From an uncultured Oscillospiraceae bacterium (GTDB taxonomy: Bacteria; Bacillota; Clostridia; Oscillospirales; Acutalibacteraceae), in the NCBI GenBank assembly GCA_900546785.1, contig URED01000008.1:1-59111 (forward strand): 59,111 nucleotides of DNA, in the 5' to 3' direction. The notes under the pieces were generated by a model that had not been told where the DNA came from, did not search any database, and saw nothing but the letters and a program-made list of their open reading frames with translations. Both the position numbers and the translations under genes were made by a program. Of this stretch, positions 8,511-17,412 are shown one piece after another. Within the stretch, counting starts at the first letter, position 1. The number at the start of each line of letters is the position of its first letter.

Positions 8511-8538
8511 TTATCATCTAAATTCTTTCCTTTTGCTG

Positions 8539-8566
8539 TTGACAAATGAAAAATATGGATTATAAT
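8539..8566 (+). promoter_or_regulatory. htpG promoter
   Basis: Consensus TTGACA and TATAAT separated by 16 bases, immediately upstream of the CIRCE element. An in-frame ATG at 8546 lies inside this promoter and cannot be the start of translation. Confidence 0.85.
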
Positions 8567-8570
8567 AATA

Positions 8571-8597
8571 TTAGCACTCAAAAGGAAAGAGTGCTAA
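8571..8597. promoter_or_regulatory. CIRCE heat-shock operator (HrcA site)
   Basis: TTAGCACTC, nine bases, GAGTGCTAA: a perfect match to the CIRCE inverted repeat bound by the HrcA repressor. It begins four bases after the -10 box, so HrcA would block initiation of htpG. In Bacillus subtilis htpG is not a CIRCE gene, so HrcA control of Hsp90 is a feature of this lineage. Confidence 0.95.
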
Positions 8598-8620
8598 TTC
8601 TAAAATACAAGGTGATAAGA

Positions 8621-10507
8621 ATGAGAAAAAAGCAATTCAAAGCAGAATCCAAAAAGCTGCTTGATATGATGATCAATTCCATTTATACAAATAAGGAGAT
8701 CTTTATCCGCGAGCTCATCTCCAATGCGTCAGACGCAATCGATAAGCTCTATTTCAAATCCCTTACCGATACTTCCGTCGGCATGGATAAGGATGATTTT
8801 GAGATCTTTCTTTCCACCGATAAGGAAAACAGAACGTTCATGATCTCCGATAACGGTATCGGCATGACTGCCGAAGAGCTTGAATCCAATCTCGGCACCA
8901 TAGCCAAGTCCGGCTCGCTCAATTTCAAAAAAGAAAATGAGGACGCTAAAGAAAACGATATAGAAGTGATCGGGCAGTTCGGCGTCGGCTTCTATTCCTC
9001 GTTTATGGTTGCAAAAAGGGTAGAGGTCGTTTCCAAAGCTTACGGTGAAGACGTTGCGCATAAATGGGTCTCAGAGGGCGCAGACGGCTATACGCTGGAA
9101 GAGTGTGAAAAGGACAAGCCCGGTACTGTAATAACACTTTATATGAAAGACGATACGGAAAATGAAGATTATTCTCATTTCCTTGAGCAGTATACGATCA
9201 CCGAGCTTGTGAAAAAATACAGCGATTATATCCGTTATCCCATCAAGATGAAAGCTACGCATTCCGTTCCCGACCCGGATAAGGAGGGCGAATATAAAGA
9301 GGAAACAGCCGTTGAAACGCTGAATTCCATGGTGCCGCTCTGGCGCAAGAATAAAAATGAGATTACGCCGGAGGAATATAACGAATATTATAAGGCAAAA
9401 TTCTTTGATTATCATGACCCGCTGGATGTAATCCACTTTAAGTCGGAGGGCACGGCAACCTTTGATTCCATCATCTATATTCCGTCCGCCGCGCCTATGG
9501 ATTATTATTCCAAAGATTACGAAAAGGGCCTTGCGCTTTACACAAACGGCGTTATGATCATGGAAAAGTGCGCCGATCTTGTGCCCGATTATTTCAGCTT
9601 TGTGAAAGGCATCGTGGATTCGGCGGATCTGAACCTCAATATCAGCCGTGAAACGCTGCAGCAGGATTATCAGGTAAAAATCATTGCAAAAGCAATCGAT
9701 AAAAAGATCAAATCCGAACTGAAAAAGATGCTTGCAAAAGACCGTGAGAAGTATGAAAAATTCTTTGATACATTCGGCGTGCAGATCAAATGGGGCGTTT
9801 ATGCGGATTACGGCGCCGAAAAGGACGGCCTTAAGGATCTGATGATGTTCAAATCCGTTAAGGACGGAAAATACGTCACCCTTAAAGAATATATGGACGC
9901 CATGCCCGAGGGGCAGGAAAAGATTTATTACGCCTGCGGCGATACGCCGGAGAAGATCGCGCTCCTGCCGCAGACCGAGGCGGTTAAATCCAAGGGCTTT
10001 GACGTGCTCTGCTTTACCGATGATGTGGACGAGTTTGCCGTTCAGATGCTCATGGAGTATGAGGACAAGCAGTTTGCAAATATCTGCAAAGATGATCTGA
10101 ACCTTGCTTCTGAAGAAGAGAAAAAGGCGCTTGATGAGAAAAATGAGGGCGCGAAAGATATGCTGGAAGAGATGAAAGGCTATCTCGGCGATGAAGTTAC
10201 GGCAGTTAAATTTTCCGATTCTCTTGGCTCGCACGCCGTCTGTCTTTCAAGCGAGGGCTATGTTTCTCTTGATATGGCAAAGGTGCTCAGCCGTATGCCG
10301 GGCGGCTCAAACGGCGTAAAGGCGCAGCTTGTGCTGGAGATCAATTCAGATCACGCCATTGCCGAAAAGCTGTTCAGGCTTTTTGCAGAGGATAAGGATA
10401 AGCTTCAGAAATATACAAAGATCCTTTATAACGAGGCGCGCCTTGTAAGCGGTCTGGAGATCGAAAATCCAACCGAATTTGCCGATATGGTATCGGAACT
10501 TCTGTAA
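8621..10507 (+). CDS. htpG: Molecular chaperone HtpG (Hsp90)
   Basis: ATP-dependent cytosolic chaperone. The N-terminal GHKL ATPase has the nucleotide-site helix NASDAIDKLYF (about residues 35-45), DNGIGMT near 80 and the lid motif GQFGVGFYSSFM; middle and C-terminal dimerisation domains follow, with no eukaryotic MEEVD tail. The ATG at 8621 is chosen because AAGGTG sits 6 bases upstream and because the longer reading would begin inside the promoter and CIRCE. The resulting 628 residues match the usual bacterial length. It is monocistronic, ending at a terminator at 10522. Confidence 0.96.
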   Translation: MRKKQFKAESKKLLDMMINSIYTNKEIFIRELISNASDAIDKLYFKSLTDTSVGMDKDDFEIFLSTDKENRTFMISDNGIGMTAEELESNLGTIAKSGSLNFKKENEDAKENDIEVIGQFGVGFYSSFMVAKRVEVVSKAYGEDVAHKWVSEGADGYTLEECEKDKPGTVITLYMKDDTENEDYSHFLEQYTITELVKKYSDYIRYPIKMKATHSVPDPDKEGEYKEETAVETLNSMVPLWRKNKNEITPEEYNEYYKAKFFDYHDPLDVIHFKSEGTATFDSIIYIPSAAPMDYYSKDYEKGLALYTNGVMIMEKCADLVPDYFSFVKGIVDSADLNLNISRETLQQDYQVKIIAKAIDKKIKSELKKMLAKDREKYEKFFDTFGVQIKWGVYADYGAEKDGLKDLMMFKSVKDGKYVTLKEYMDAMPEGQEKIYYACGDTPEKIALLPQTEAVKSKGFDVLCFTDDVDEFAVQMLMEYEDKQFANICKDDLNLASEEEKKALDEKNEGAKDMLEEMKGYLGDEVTAVKFSDSLGSHAVCLSSEGYVSLDMAKVLSRMPGGSNGVKAQLVLEINSDHAIAEKLFRLFAEDKDKLQKYTKILYNEARLVSGLEIENPTEFADMVSELL

Positions 10508-10521
10508 AAAACGAATATTTT

Positions 10522-10551
10522 GCGGCTGGCTTTGTGTTCAGCCGCTTTTTT
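10522..10551 (+). terminator. htpG terminator
   Basis: GCGGCTG and CAGCCGC form a 7-bp stem followed by six T residues. Confidence 0.85.
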
Positions 10552-10675
10552 ATGTGCTGTTTTAATAAAAACCAAGGTGAATATTTGTCTATTCCGCTTG
10601 ATGAAATTTATTTAGAGTTATGCTAAAATAAAAATAGCTACAGTTTAAGCTGAAATCTTCATAGGGGGAATAGTT

Positions 10676-11296
10676 ATGAAGTATAATGTTATCACGATCA
10701 GCCGTGAATTCGGCAGCGGCGGCAGATATATCGGCGAGGAGCTTGCAAAAAAGCTCGGCTGGGATTATTATGATAAAGAGATCATTTCCAAGGTTGCCGA
10801 AAAGACCGGCTTTGCAGAGGAATTTGTTGAGCAGGCGGGCGAACATTCGCCGTTTAAAAGCATTTTTTCCTATGGCTTTGTCAGCAGGGACGGCAGCGGT
10901 TCTTCCTTGGAGGATTATGTTTATTCCGCGCAGCGCAAGATCATTTTGGAGCTTGCGGATAAAGGCCCCTGTATCATCGTAGGCAGATGCGCCGATTATA
11001 TCCTGCAGGACCGTAAGGATTGCCTGAACGTCTTTATCCACGGAGATGAGGAAAGCAAGATCCGGCGTATTATGAAGTATAAGAATACGGATATAAAGCA
11101 GGCAAAAAAGCTTATGAAGGATATAGATAAGCGCCGCCGTATCAATTATAACTATTATACAGACAGGCAGTGGGGCAGTGCGCAGAATTTTGACCTCAGC
11201 CTAAACAGCACCTCGCTCGGCACGGATAACTGCGTCAAGATCATCTATGACGCCGTCACAAACCTGGATTGGTTCGTCTCAGATTCCGTAAAGTAA
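10676..11296 (+). CDS. Cytidylate kinase-like family protein
   Basis: 206 residues. The N-terminus has TISREFGSGGRYIGEELAKKL, the degenerate P-loop of the cytidylate kinase-like family, followed by YYDKEII. Members are annotated as nucleotide kinases by homology, but few have been tested, and a true cmk is usually fused or near rpsA, which is not the case here. AGGGGG precedes the ATG by about 7 bases. It stands alone between two terminators. Confidence 0.85.
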   Translation: MKYNVITISREFGSGGRYIGEELAKKLGWDYYDKEIISKVAEKTGFAEEFVEQAGEHSPFKSIFSYGFVSRDGSGSSLEDYVYSAQRKIILELADKGPCIIVGRCADYILQDRKDCLNVFIHGDEESKIRRIMKYKNTDIKQAKKLMKDIDKRRRINYNYYTDRQWGSAQNFDLSLNSTSLGTDNCVKIIYDAVTNLDWFVSDSVK

Positions 11297-11340
11297 AAAC
11301 TTTGATTCATAAGTTCATATTGCCCGTTGCAGGGTGCAAA

Positions 11341-11370
11341 AAACGGCAGGCGGTTTTCCGTCTGCCGTTT
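11341..11370. terminator. Bidirectional terminator
   Basis: AAACGGCAGGCGG and CCGTCTGCCGTTT pair around TTTT. It separates the plus-strand kinase-like gene from the converging arginine operon, whose last stop is at 11378, and can serve both. Confidence 0.8.
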
Positions 11371-11377
11371 ATCTTTG

Positions 11378-14300
11378 TCAATATTCGATCTTGCCTGTAA
11401 ATACAAGATTGCAGTCGCCCGTAAGGGAGATCTTTTCATCCGTGTAATTTACGATCAGATCGCCGCCGCGCAGCTTAACGGTTATGTCCTTGCCTTTTTC
11501 GCATTTGCCCTCAAGCACCGCCGCAACTGCCGCCGCGCAAGCGCCTGTGCCGCAGGCAAGCGTTTCGCCGTTTCCGCGCTCCCAAACACGCATCTTTAGC
11601 GTTCTGCTGTTTACAACGCGCACAAATTCCGTGTTGATACGCTCCGGGAACAGATCCGCGTTCTCGATTTTGGGGCCAACGCTTTCTATATCCACTCTGT
11701 CCACATTGTCCACAAACACAACGCAGTGCGGGTTGCCCACCGAAACGCAGGTAATGCTGTATTCCTTGCCGGCGATCACCGCTTTTCTTGCAATGATGCT
11801 TTCGCCGTCTAAATTTGCCGGTATCTCCTGCGGCTTTAGGTAAGCCCTGCCCATATCAACGGTCACGGACGATACCTTGCCGTTCCTCGTAAACAGCTCC
11901 AGGCTTCGGATGCCGCTTGCCGTTTCAACGGTTATGCGCTCCTTGTCAACGATCTTGTTGTCATACAGATATTTCCCCACGCAGCGTATGGAATTGCCCG
12001 CCATTTCGCCCTCTGAGCCGTCGCGGTTGAAGATGCGCATCTTGGCGTCCGCAATGTCTGAGCTTTCAATCAGCACGATACCGTCGCCGCCTATGCCTCT
12101 GTGCCTGTCCGTAAATTCTATGGCAAAGCTCTCCGGGCAGGTGATCACGCCGTCAACATTGTTAAAGAAGATATAATCATCGCCCGTGCCCTGCATCTTG
12201 CTGAATGTAAGCACGCTCTTTTCATGGCGCATGTTGTTTATGTCTACCAGCTCGGTGTTTCTCTCGTTGTACCGGCTTGCAATAATATCCGCAAGGGCGT
12301 TCGCCGTGTCAAGCGAGGTCAGCGTAGCGATGCCAAGCTGATTCGCGCGGTTAAACAGCTTGATGTAATCCGCAATGCTCTTTTTATCGCTCTTGCCGGT
12401 ATAAACGATGTAATCCAGCTTTCCGCTTTCAACAAGCTCCATAATGGAATTGTCTTCGCTGAGCTTATTCACGGTCTCCACCTCTATGCCGAGGCTGGCG
12501 ATCGCCCTGCCGGTCTCGGGCGTTGCCCAGATCTTGATGCCAAGGTCGTCCAGCTTTTTGGCAAGGTTCACGATCTCATACCTGTCTTTTTTGGTAACGG
12601 TGATCAGTACGCCGTGGCGCGCGTCTCTGCGGGATTCAACCTTGAAGCCGGCTGAGATAAGCCCCTTGAACAGCGCCTCGTTCAGATTTTTGCCAACGCC
12701 CAGCACTTCGCCGGTGGATTTCATTTCCGGCCCGAGCTGGCTGTTTACATTATTTAGTTTCTCAAAGCTGAATACGGGCACCTTGACCGCAAAATAAGGC
12801 GGCGTCTTGTAAAGCCCGGTACCGTAACCAAGACTTTCCAGGGTTGCGCCTACCATAATTTTTGTGGCAAGCTCAACCATCGGAACGCCGGTCACCTTGC
12901 TTATGTAGGGGATCGTTCTCGACGCGCGCGGGTTAACTTCAATAACATACAGTTCGTTCTGATAAATCAGATACTGTATGTTTACAAGTCCTTTTGTTCC
13001 GAGTGAAAGCGCCAGCTTTTGGGATACGTCGCATATCTTGCGCAGCATCTTGTCATTCAGATTGTACGGCGGGTAAACAGCTATGGAATCGCCGCTGTGC
13101 ACGCCTGCGCGCTCAATATGCTCCATGATACCGGGGATAAGCACCTTTTCGCCGTCGGAGATACAGTCCACTTCAAGCTCCGTGCCCATCATATACTTGT
13201 CCACAAGAACGGGATTTTCTATGCCCTGCGCAAGGATTATGCTCATATACTGCTCAACGTCATCGTTCGTGTAGGCAATCGTCATATTCTGACCGCCGAT
13301 AACATAGCTGGGCCTGAGCAAAACAGGGTAGCCGAGCCTGTTCCCGGCTTCAAGCGCACCGTCAAGCGTAGTGACTGATGTGCCTTTCGGTCTGAAAATG
13401 CCGAAATTTTCGAGCAGCTTGTCAAACTTATCCCTGTCCTCTGCAACGTCAATGCCCTCGGCGGAAGTACCGAGTATGCGTATGCCGCTGTCGTCAAGAA
13501 ATTTTGTCAGCTTGATCGCAGTCTGCCCGCCAAACGCCACAACAACACCGTAAGGCTTTTCAACTTTAATGACATTCATTACGTCCTCGGGCGTCAGCGG
13601 TTCAAAATAAAGCCTGTCGCCCGTGTCAAAGTCCGTGGAAACGGTTTCCGGGTTGTTGTTGATAAGTATAACCTCGTAGCCAAGCTCTTTTAATGTCCAA
13701 ACGCAGTGAACGGAGGAGTAGTCAAATTCAATGCCCTGGCCGATGCGAATGGGGCCGGAGCCAAGCACGATGATCCTTTCCTTTTTGCCGCGTTCCAGCT
13801 CTCTGCTTTCGCAGTGGTCGTCATAGGTGGAATAAAAGTACGGCGTTTCTGCGGCAAATTCGGCGCCGCAGGTGTCAACCATTTTGTATACGGCGTGCTT
13901 GTGATAGGCAAGAGGAGAGCCGCTTAACCTTTCAAGCGCGGCGTCCGTGTAGCCGTATTTCTTGCCTTTGATATAAAGCTCGTTGCTCAGCGGTACGCCG
14001 TCTATCTCTTTCTCGTAATCCGCAAGGTTTTTGAGCTTGTATAAAAACCACTCGTCTATCATGGTGATCTTATGGATCTTGTCAACGGACACGCCGCTTT
14101 TGAGCGCCCGGAAAACGGAAAACAGCCTCAGATCGTCCTGATCGTATAATTTTTCTCTGATATCGGTGCCGTCGAGCTGTTTGTTGTTCAGCGTGTCCAG
14201 CCCGATCTCGGCGCCGCGCACCGCCTTCATGATCGCCATTTCAAAAGACGGCGCAATGCTCATGACCTCGCCGGTGGCTTTCATCTGTGTGCCGAGCTTT

Positions 14301-15409
14301 CTTGAAGCGTTGATAAACTTATCAAACGGCCATTTCGGCACCTTAACCACAACATAGTCCAGCGTCGGCTCAAAGCAGGCACAGGTCTTGCCTGTAATGT
14401 CGTTTCGGATTTCGTCCAGCGTGTAGCCGAGGGCGATCTTGGTCGTGACCTTTGCAATCGGATAGCCCGTTGCCTTTGAAGCAAGCGCAGAGGAGCGCGA
14501 TACACGCGGGTTTACCTCAATAACGCTGTATTCAAAGCTTTCGGGATTCAGTGCAAACTGGCAGTTGCAGCCGCCCTCAATGCCAAGCTCCGTGATGATG
14601 TCAAGAGATGCGGTCCTGAGCATCTGGTATTCCTTGTCGCCCAGCGTTACGGCAGGGGCTATAACAATGCTGTCGCCCGTGTGCACGCCAACGGGGTCAA
14701 AGTTTTCCATGGAGCATACGGCAATCACATTACCGGCGCTGTCCCGCATGACCTCAAATTCTATCTCTTTCCAGCCCGCGATGTATCTTTCTACAAGTAC
14801 CTGGGTGATCGGGCTGAGCATCAGGCCGTGCTTCGCAACGTCCTCCAGCTCTTTTTCATTGTTTGCAACGCCGCCGCCCGCGCCGCCGAGCGTAAATGCC
14901 GGGCGGATAATGACCGGGTAGCCGATCTCGGCAGCGATCTTCTTTGCCGTTTCCACATCGTTTGCAATGTCGCTCGGCACAACAGGCTGGTTGATCTTGA
15001 CCATGGTATCCCTGAAAAGCTGCCTGTCCTCCGCCTTGTCGATTGCCTCGGCGTTCGTGCCAAGAAGACGCACGCCCATTTTGTCAAGATAACCGTCCCT
15101 TGCAAGCTGCATGGAGATCGTAAGTCCCGTCTGCCCGCCGAGTCCGCCCAAAATGCTGTCCGGTCTTTCTTTTTCAATGATTCTTTTAACCGTTTCTTCG
15201 GTAAGCGGTTCAAGGTATATGTGGTCTGCAAGCGCGCTGTCCGTCATGATCGTGGCAGGGTTGGAGTTCACAAGCACAACTTCAATACCTTCGTCTTTCA
15301 ATACGCGGCACGCCTGCGCGCCTGCATAGTCAAACTCAGCCGCCTGCCCTATAACGATTGGGCCGGAGCCGATTACAAGCACCTTTTTTATATCTTTGTT
15401 AAGAGGCAT
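11378..15409 (-). CDS. carB: Carbamoyl-phosphate synthase large subunit fused to diaminopimelate epimerase (CarB-DapF)
   Basis: A single 1343-residue frame. Residues 1-1059 are a full CarB: two ATP-grasp halves (starting VLVIGSGPIVIGQAAEFDYAG and IIVLGSGPIRIGQGIEFDYS) and a C-terminal MGS-like regulatory domain ending TSLDTANALADII. From Met1060 the frame continues as a complete DapF: FSKMQGTGDDY, the first catalytic cysteine in GNSIRC (about 1143) and the second in LACGTGACAAA. CarB makes carbamoyl phosphate; DapF converts LL- to meso-diaminopimelate for lysine and peptidoglycan. No ribosome binding site is visible before Met1060, so the fusion looks real. The CarB start overlaps the carA stop by one base behind GGGAGG. 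Confidence 0.93.
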   Translation of the reverse strand: MPLNKDIKKVLVIGSGPIVIGQAAEFDYAGAQACRVLKDEGIEVVLVNSNPATIMTDSALADHIYLEPLTEETVKRIIEKERPDSILGGLGGQTGLTISMQLARDGYLDKMGVRLLGTNAEAIDKAEDRQLFRDTMVKINQPVVPSDIANDVETAKKIAAEIGYPVIIRPAFTLGGAGGGVANNEKELEDVAKHGLMLSPITQVLVERYIAGWKEIEFEVMRDSAGNVIAVCSMENFDPVGVHTGDSIVIAPAVTLGDKEYQMLRTASLDIITELGIEGGCNCQFALNPESFEYSVIEVNPRVSRSSALASKATGYPIAKVTTKIALGYTLDEIRNDITGKTCACFEPTLDYVVVKVPKWPFDKFINASRKLGTQMKATGEVMSIAPSFEMAIMKAVRGAEIGLDTLNNKQLDGTDIREKLYDQDDLRLFSVFRALKSGVSVDKIHKITMIDEWFLYKLKNLADYEKEIDGVPLSNELYIKGKKYGYTDAALERLSGSPLAYHKHAVYKMVDTCGAEFAAETPYFYSTYDDHCESRELERGKKERIIVLGSGPIRIGQGIEFDYSSVHCVWTLKELGYEVILINNNPETVSTDFDTGDRLYFEPLTPEDVMNVIKVEKPYGVVVAFGGQTAIKLTKFLDDSGIRILGTSAEGIDVAEDRDKFDKLLENFGIFRPKGTSVTTLDGALEAGNRLGYPVLLRPSYVIGGQNMTIAYTNDDVEQYMSIILAQGIENPVLVDKYMMGTELEVDCISDGEKVLIPGIMEHIERAGVHSGDSIAVYPPYNLNDKMLRKICDVSQKLALSLGTKGLVNIQYLIYQNELYVIEVNPRASRTIPYISKVTGVPMVELATKIMVGATLESLGYGTGLYKTPPYFAVKVPVFSFEKLNNVNSQLGPEMKSTGEVLGVGKNLNEALFKGLISAGFKVESRRDARHGVLITVTKKDRYEIVNLAKKLDDLGIKIWATPETGRAIASLGIEVETVNKLSEDNSIMELVESGKLDYIVYTGKSDKKSIADYIKLFNRANQLGIATLTSLDTANALADIIASRYNERNTELVDINNMRHEKSVLTFSKMQGTGDDYIFFNNVDGVITCPESFAIEFTDRHRGIGGDGIVLIESSDIADAKMRIFNRDGSEGEMAGNSIRCVGKYLYDNKIVDKERITVETASGIRSLELFTRNGKVSSVTVDMGRAYLKPQEIPANLDGESIIARKAVIAGKEYSITCVSVGNPHCVVFVDNVDRVDIESVGPKIENADLFPERINTEFVRVVNSRTLKMRVWERGNGETLACGTGACAAAVAAVLEGKCEKGKDITVKLRGGDLIVNYTDEKISLTGDCNLVFTGKIEY

Positions 15410-16485
15410 TATGCATTACCTCCCATCATTTCAATAAATCTGTCAAATAAAAATCTTGTGTCGTGCGGGCCGCTGCAAGCCTCGGGGTGAAACTGCACGG
15501 AAAACGCATTTTTTCCCGGGTAATCGATTCCCTCGTTTGTGCCGTCGTTCGCGTTGATATAGCTGATCACGCCGCCGCACGCTTCCACAGCGTCGTTGAT
15601 AACGGCATAGCCGTGGTTTTGAGAGGATATGTAAGTCCTGCCTGTTTTCAGATCTTTAACAGGCTGGTTAACGCCTCTGTGGCCGTATTTCAGCTTTTCC
15701 GTCTTGGCGCCCATCGCAAGTGCAAGCAGCTGGTGCCCTAAGCATATGCCGAAGATCGGCTTTTTGCCGATCAGCTTTTTCAGTTCGTCAATGCACTGCG
15801 TATTCTCCGCCGGGTCTCCCGGGCCGTTTGAAAGCATGATTCCGTCCGGGTCAAGCTTAAGAACGTCCTCGGCTTTTGTATCCTGCGGCATAACGGCAAC
15901 GTTGCAGCCGCGCTTTATCAGCTCACGCGCAATATTTTCCTTTTTGCCGTAGTCAAGAAGCACAACATTGTATTTCGGCTCCTGCGCCGCAAGCGGTATC
16001 GGTTTCCTGCAGGAAACGGCCTCAACGGCATTTTGCACCCTGTAGGCTTTTACCTTGCCCTCGTCAAAATCGCGCGGGTCGGAGCAGATCATCGCGTTCA
16101 TAACGCCGCTCTCGCGAATAATTTTTGTGATCTCGCGCGTGTCTACGTCATAAACGCCGGGAATATTGTTCTCTTTCAGATATTCGTCTAGCGTTATATC
16201 GCATCTGAAATTAGAAGGTTGGTCGCACTTTTCGCGCACGATATATGCCGTTACATAGGATCTTCCGCTTTCCGCGTCGTCCTCTATAAAACCGTAATTG
16301 CCAATAAGCGGAAAAGTCTGCAAAACGATCTGCCCGTAATAGCTCGGGTCGGTCAGCGTTTCAATATAGCCGCACATGCCTGTTGTAAAAACAAGCTCTC
16401 CCGTAACATCACCGCCGGCGCCGAATCGCTTTCCCTCAAAAACTCTGCCGTTTTCAAGGCATATGTAAACCTTTTCATTATCCAT
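15409..16485 (-). CDS. carA: Carbamoyl-phosphate synthase small subunit
   Basis: Glutamine amidotransferase subunit that feeds ammonia to CarB. The C-terminal class I GATase domain shows GICLGHQLLALAMGA with the nucleophilic cysteine and the later FHPEACSGP histidine/glutamate pair; the N-terminal half has the CarA-specific FTTGMCGYIETLTDPSYYGQ start region. Its 358 residues are the normal length. It begins 3 bases after argF with an AGGAAG ribosome binding site and is coupled to carB. Placement inside the arg operon ties this enzyme to arginine rather than pyrimidine supply. Confidence 0.96.
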   Translation of the reverse strand: MDNEKVYICLENGRVFEGKRFGAGGDVTGELVFTTGMCGYIETLTDPSYYGQIVLQTFPLIGNYGFIEDDAESGRSYVTAYIVREKCDQPSNFRCDITLDEYLKENNIPGVYDVDTREITKIIRESGVMNAMICSDPRDFDEGKVKAYRVQNAVEAVSCRKPIPLAAQEPKYNVVLLDYGKKENIARELIKRGCNVAVMPQDTKAEDVLKLDPDGIMLSNGPGDPAENTQCIDELKKLIGKKPIFGICLGHQLLALAMGAKTEKLKYGHRGVNQPVKDLKTGRTYISSQNHGYAVINDAVEACGGVISYINANDGTNEGIDYPGKNAFSVQFHPEACSGPHDTRFLFDRFIEMMGGNA

Positions 16486-16488
16486 AAA

Positions 16489-17412
16489 TTAAACTTCCTG
16501 TTGATTATTGCCGCCCAGCAGCTTTACAAGCACGGCTTTCTGCGCGTGCAGCCTGTTTTCCGCCTCGTCAAAGATCTCGTCTGCGTGCGCCTCAAATACC
16601 TCTGCCGTGATCTCTTCGCCCCTGTGCGCCGGCAGGCAGTGCAGCACCATGGCGTCGGATTTAGCCACTGCCATAACGTCGTCGTTTATCTGGTAATTCT
16701 TAAATACCTTTTCGCGCTCGGCCTTTTCTTCTTCCTGCCCCATAGACGCCCAAACGTCGGTATAAAGAACGTCCGCGTCCTTTGCGCATGCAAGAATGTC
16801 CGCAGAGCAGGTGAATCTGCCGTTCTCGGCAGCCCATTTCATGATCTTTTCATCGGGCAGGTATCCCTGCGGGCAGGCAACGGCGCATTCCATGCCCATG
16901 GTTACGGCGCCTACGATCAGGCTGTTTGCCATATTGTTTCCGTCCCCGATAAAGCAGAATTTAAGCCCGTCAAAGGTCTTTTTGTATTCCCTGATCGTCA
17001 TAAGATCAGCCAGCACCTGGCACGGGTGGCAGTAGTCCGTAAGCCCGTTGATGATGGGTATTGAGCCGTATTTTGCAAGGTCTTCCACTTCCGTTTGCTC
17101 AAAAGTCCTTATCATGATCCCGTCAAGATAGCGGGAGAGCACACGTGCCGTGTCCTGAACAGGCTCGCCTCTGCCGATCTGCAGATCCCTGTTTGAAAGA
17201 AACAATGCCTGCCCGCCAAGCTGGTACATACCCGTTTCAAAGGATACACGAGTTCTTGTTGAACTTTTCTGGAATATCATGCCAAGCGTTTTTCCTTTTA
17301 AAAGGGGATGCTCTATGCCGTGCTTCGTTTCATATTTCAGCTGATCGGCAAGGTTTAAAATATCCAGTATATCGTGGTGGTCAAGATCCTGTAATTTAAG
17401 CAAGTGCTTCAT
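16489..17412 (-). CDS. argF: Ornithine carbamoyltransferase
   Basis: Transfers the carbamoyl group from carbamoyl phosphate to ornithine, giving citrulline. Motifs: the carbamoyl phosphate loop SSTRTRVSFE, DYCHPCQ in the middle, and HCLPAHRGEE near the C-terminus, which is diagnostic for ornithine rather than aspartate transcarbamoylase. ATG 17412 is chosen because AAGGAGG lies 9 bases upstream; a TTG at 17418 is the alternative. It overlaps argD by 17 bases. Confidence 0.95.
   Translation of the reverse strand: MKHLLKLQDLDHHDILDILNLADQLKYETKHGIEHPLLKGKTLGMIFQKSSTRTRVSFETGMYQLGGQALFLSNRDLQIGRGEPVQDTARVLSRYLDGIMIRTFEQTEVEDLAKYGSIPIINGLTDYCHPCQVLADLMTIREYKKTFDGLKFCFIGDGNNMANSLIVGAVTMGMECAVACPQGYLPDEKIMKWAAENGRFTCSADILACAKDADVLYTDVWASMGQEEEKAEREKVFKNYQINDDVMAVAKSDAMVLHCLPAHRGEEITAEVFEAHADEIFDEAENRLHAQKAVLVKLLGGNNQQEV

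Noticed and set aside
8546..8620. N-terminal extension of HtpG from an upstream ATG
   Set aside because: It would begin inside the promoter and CIRCE element and lacks a ribosome binding site.
9071..10234. Long minus-strand frame of 387 residues opposite htpG
   Set aside because: Shadow frame of a strongly conserved gene; its composition is unlike a real protein.
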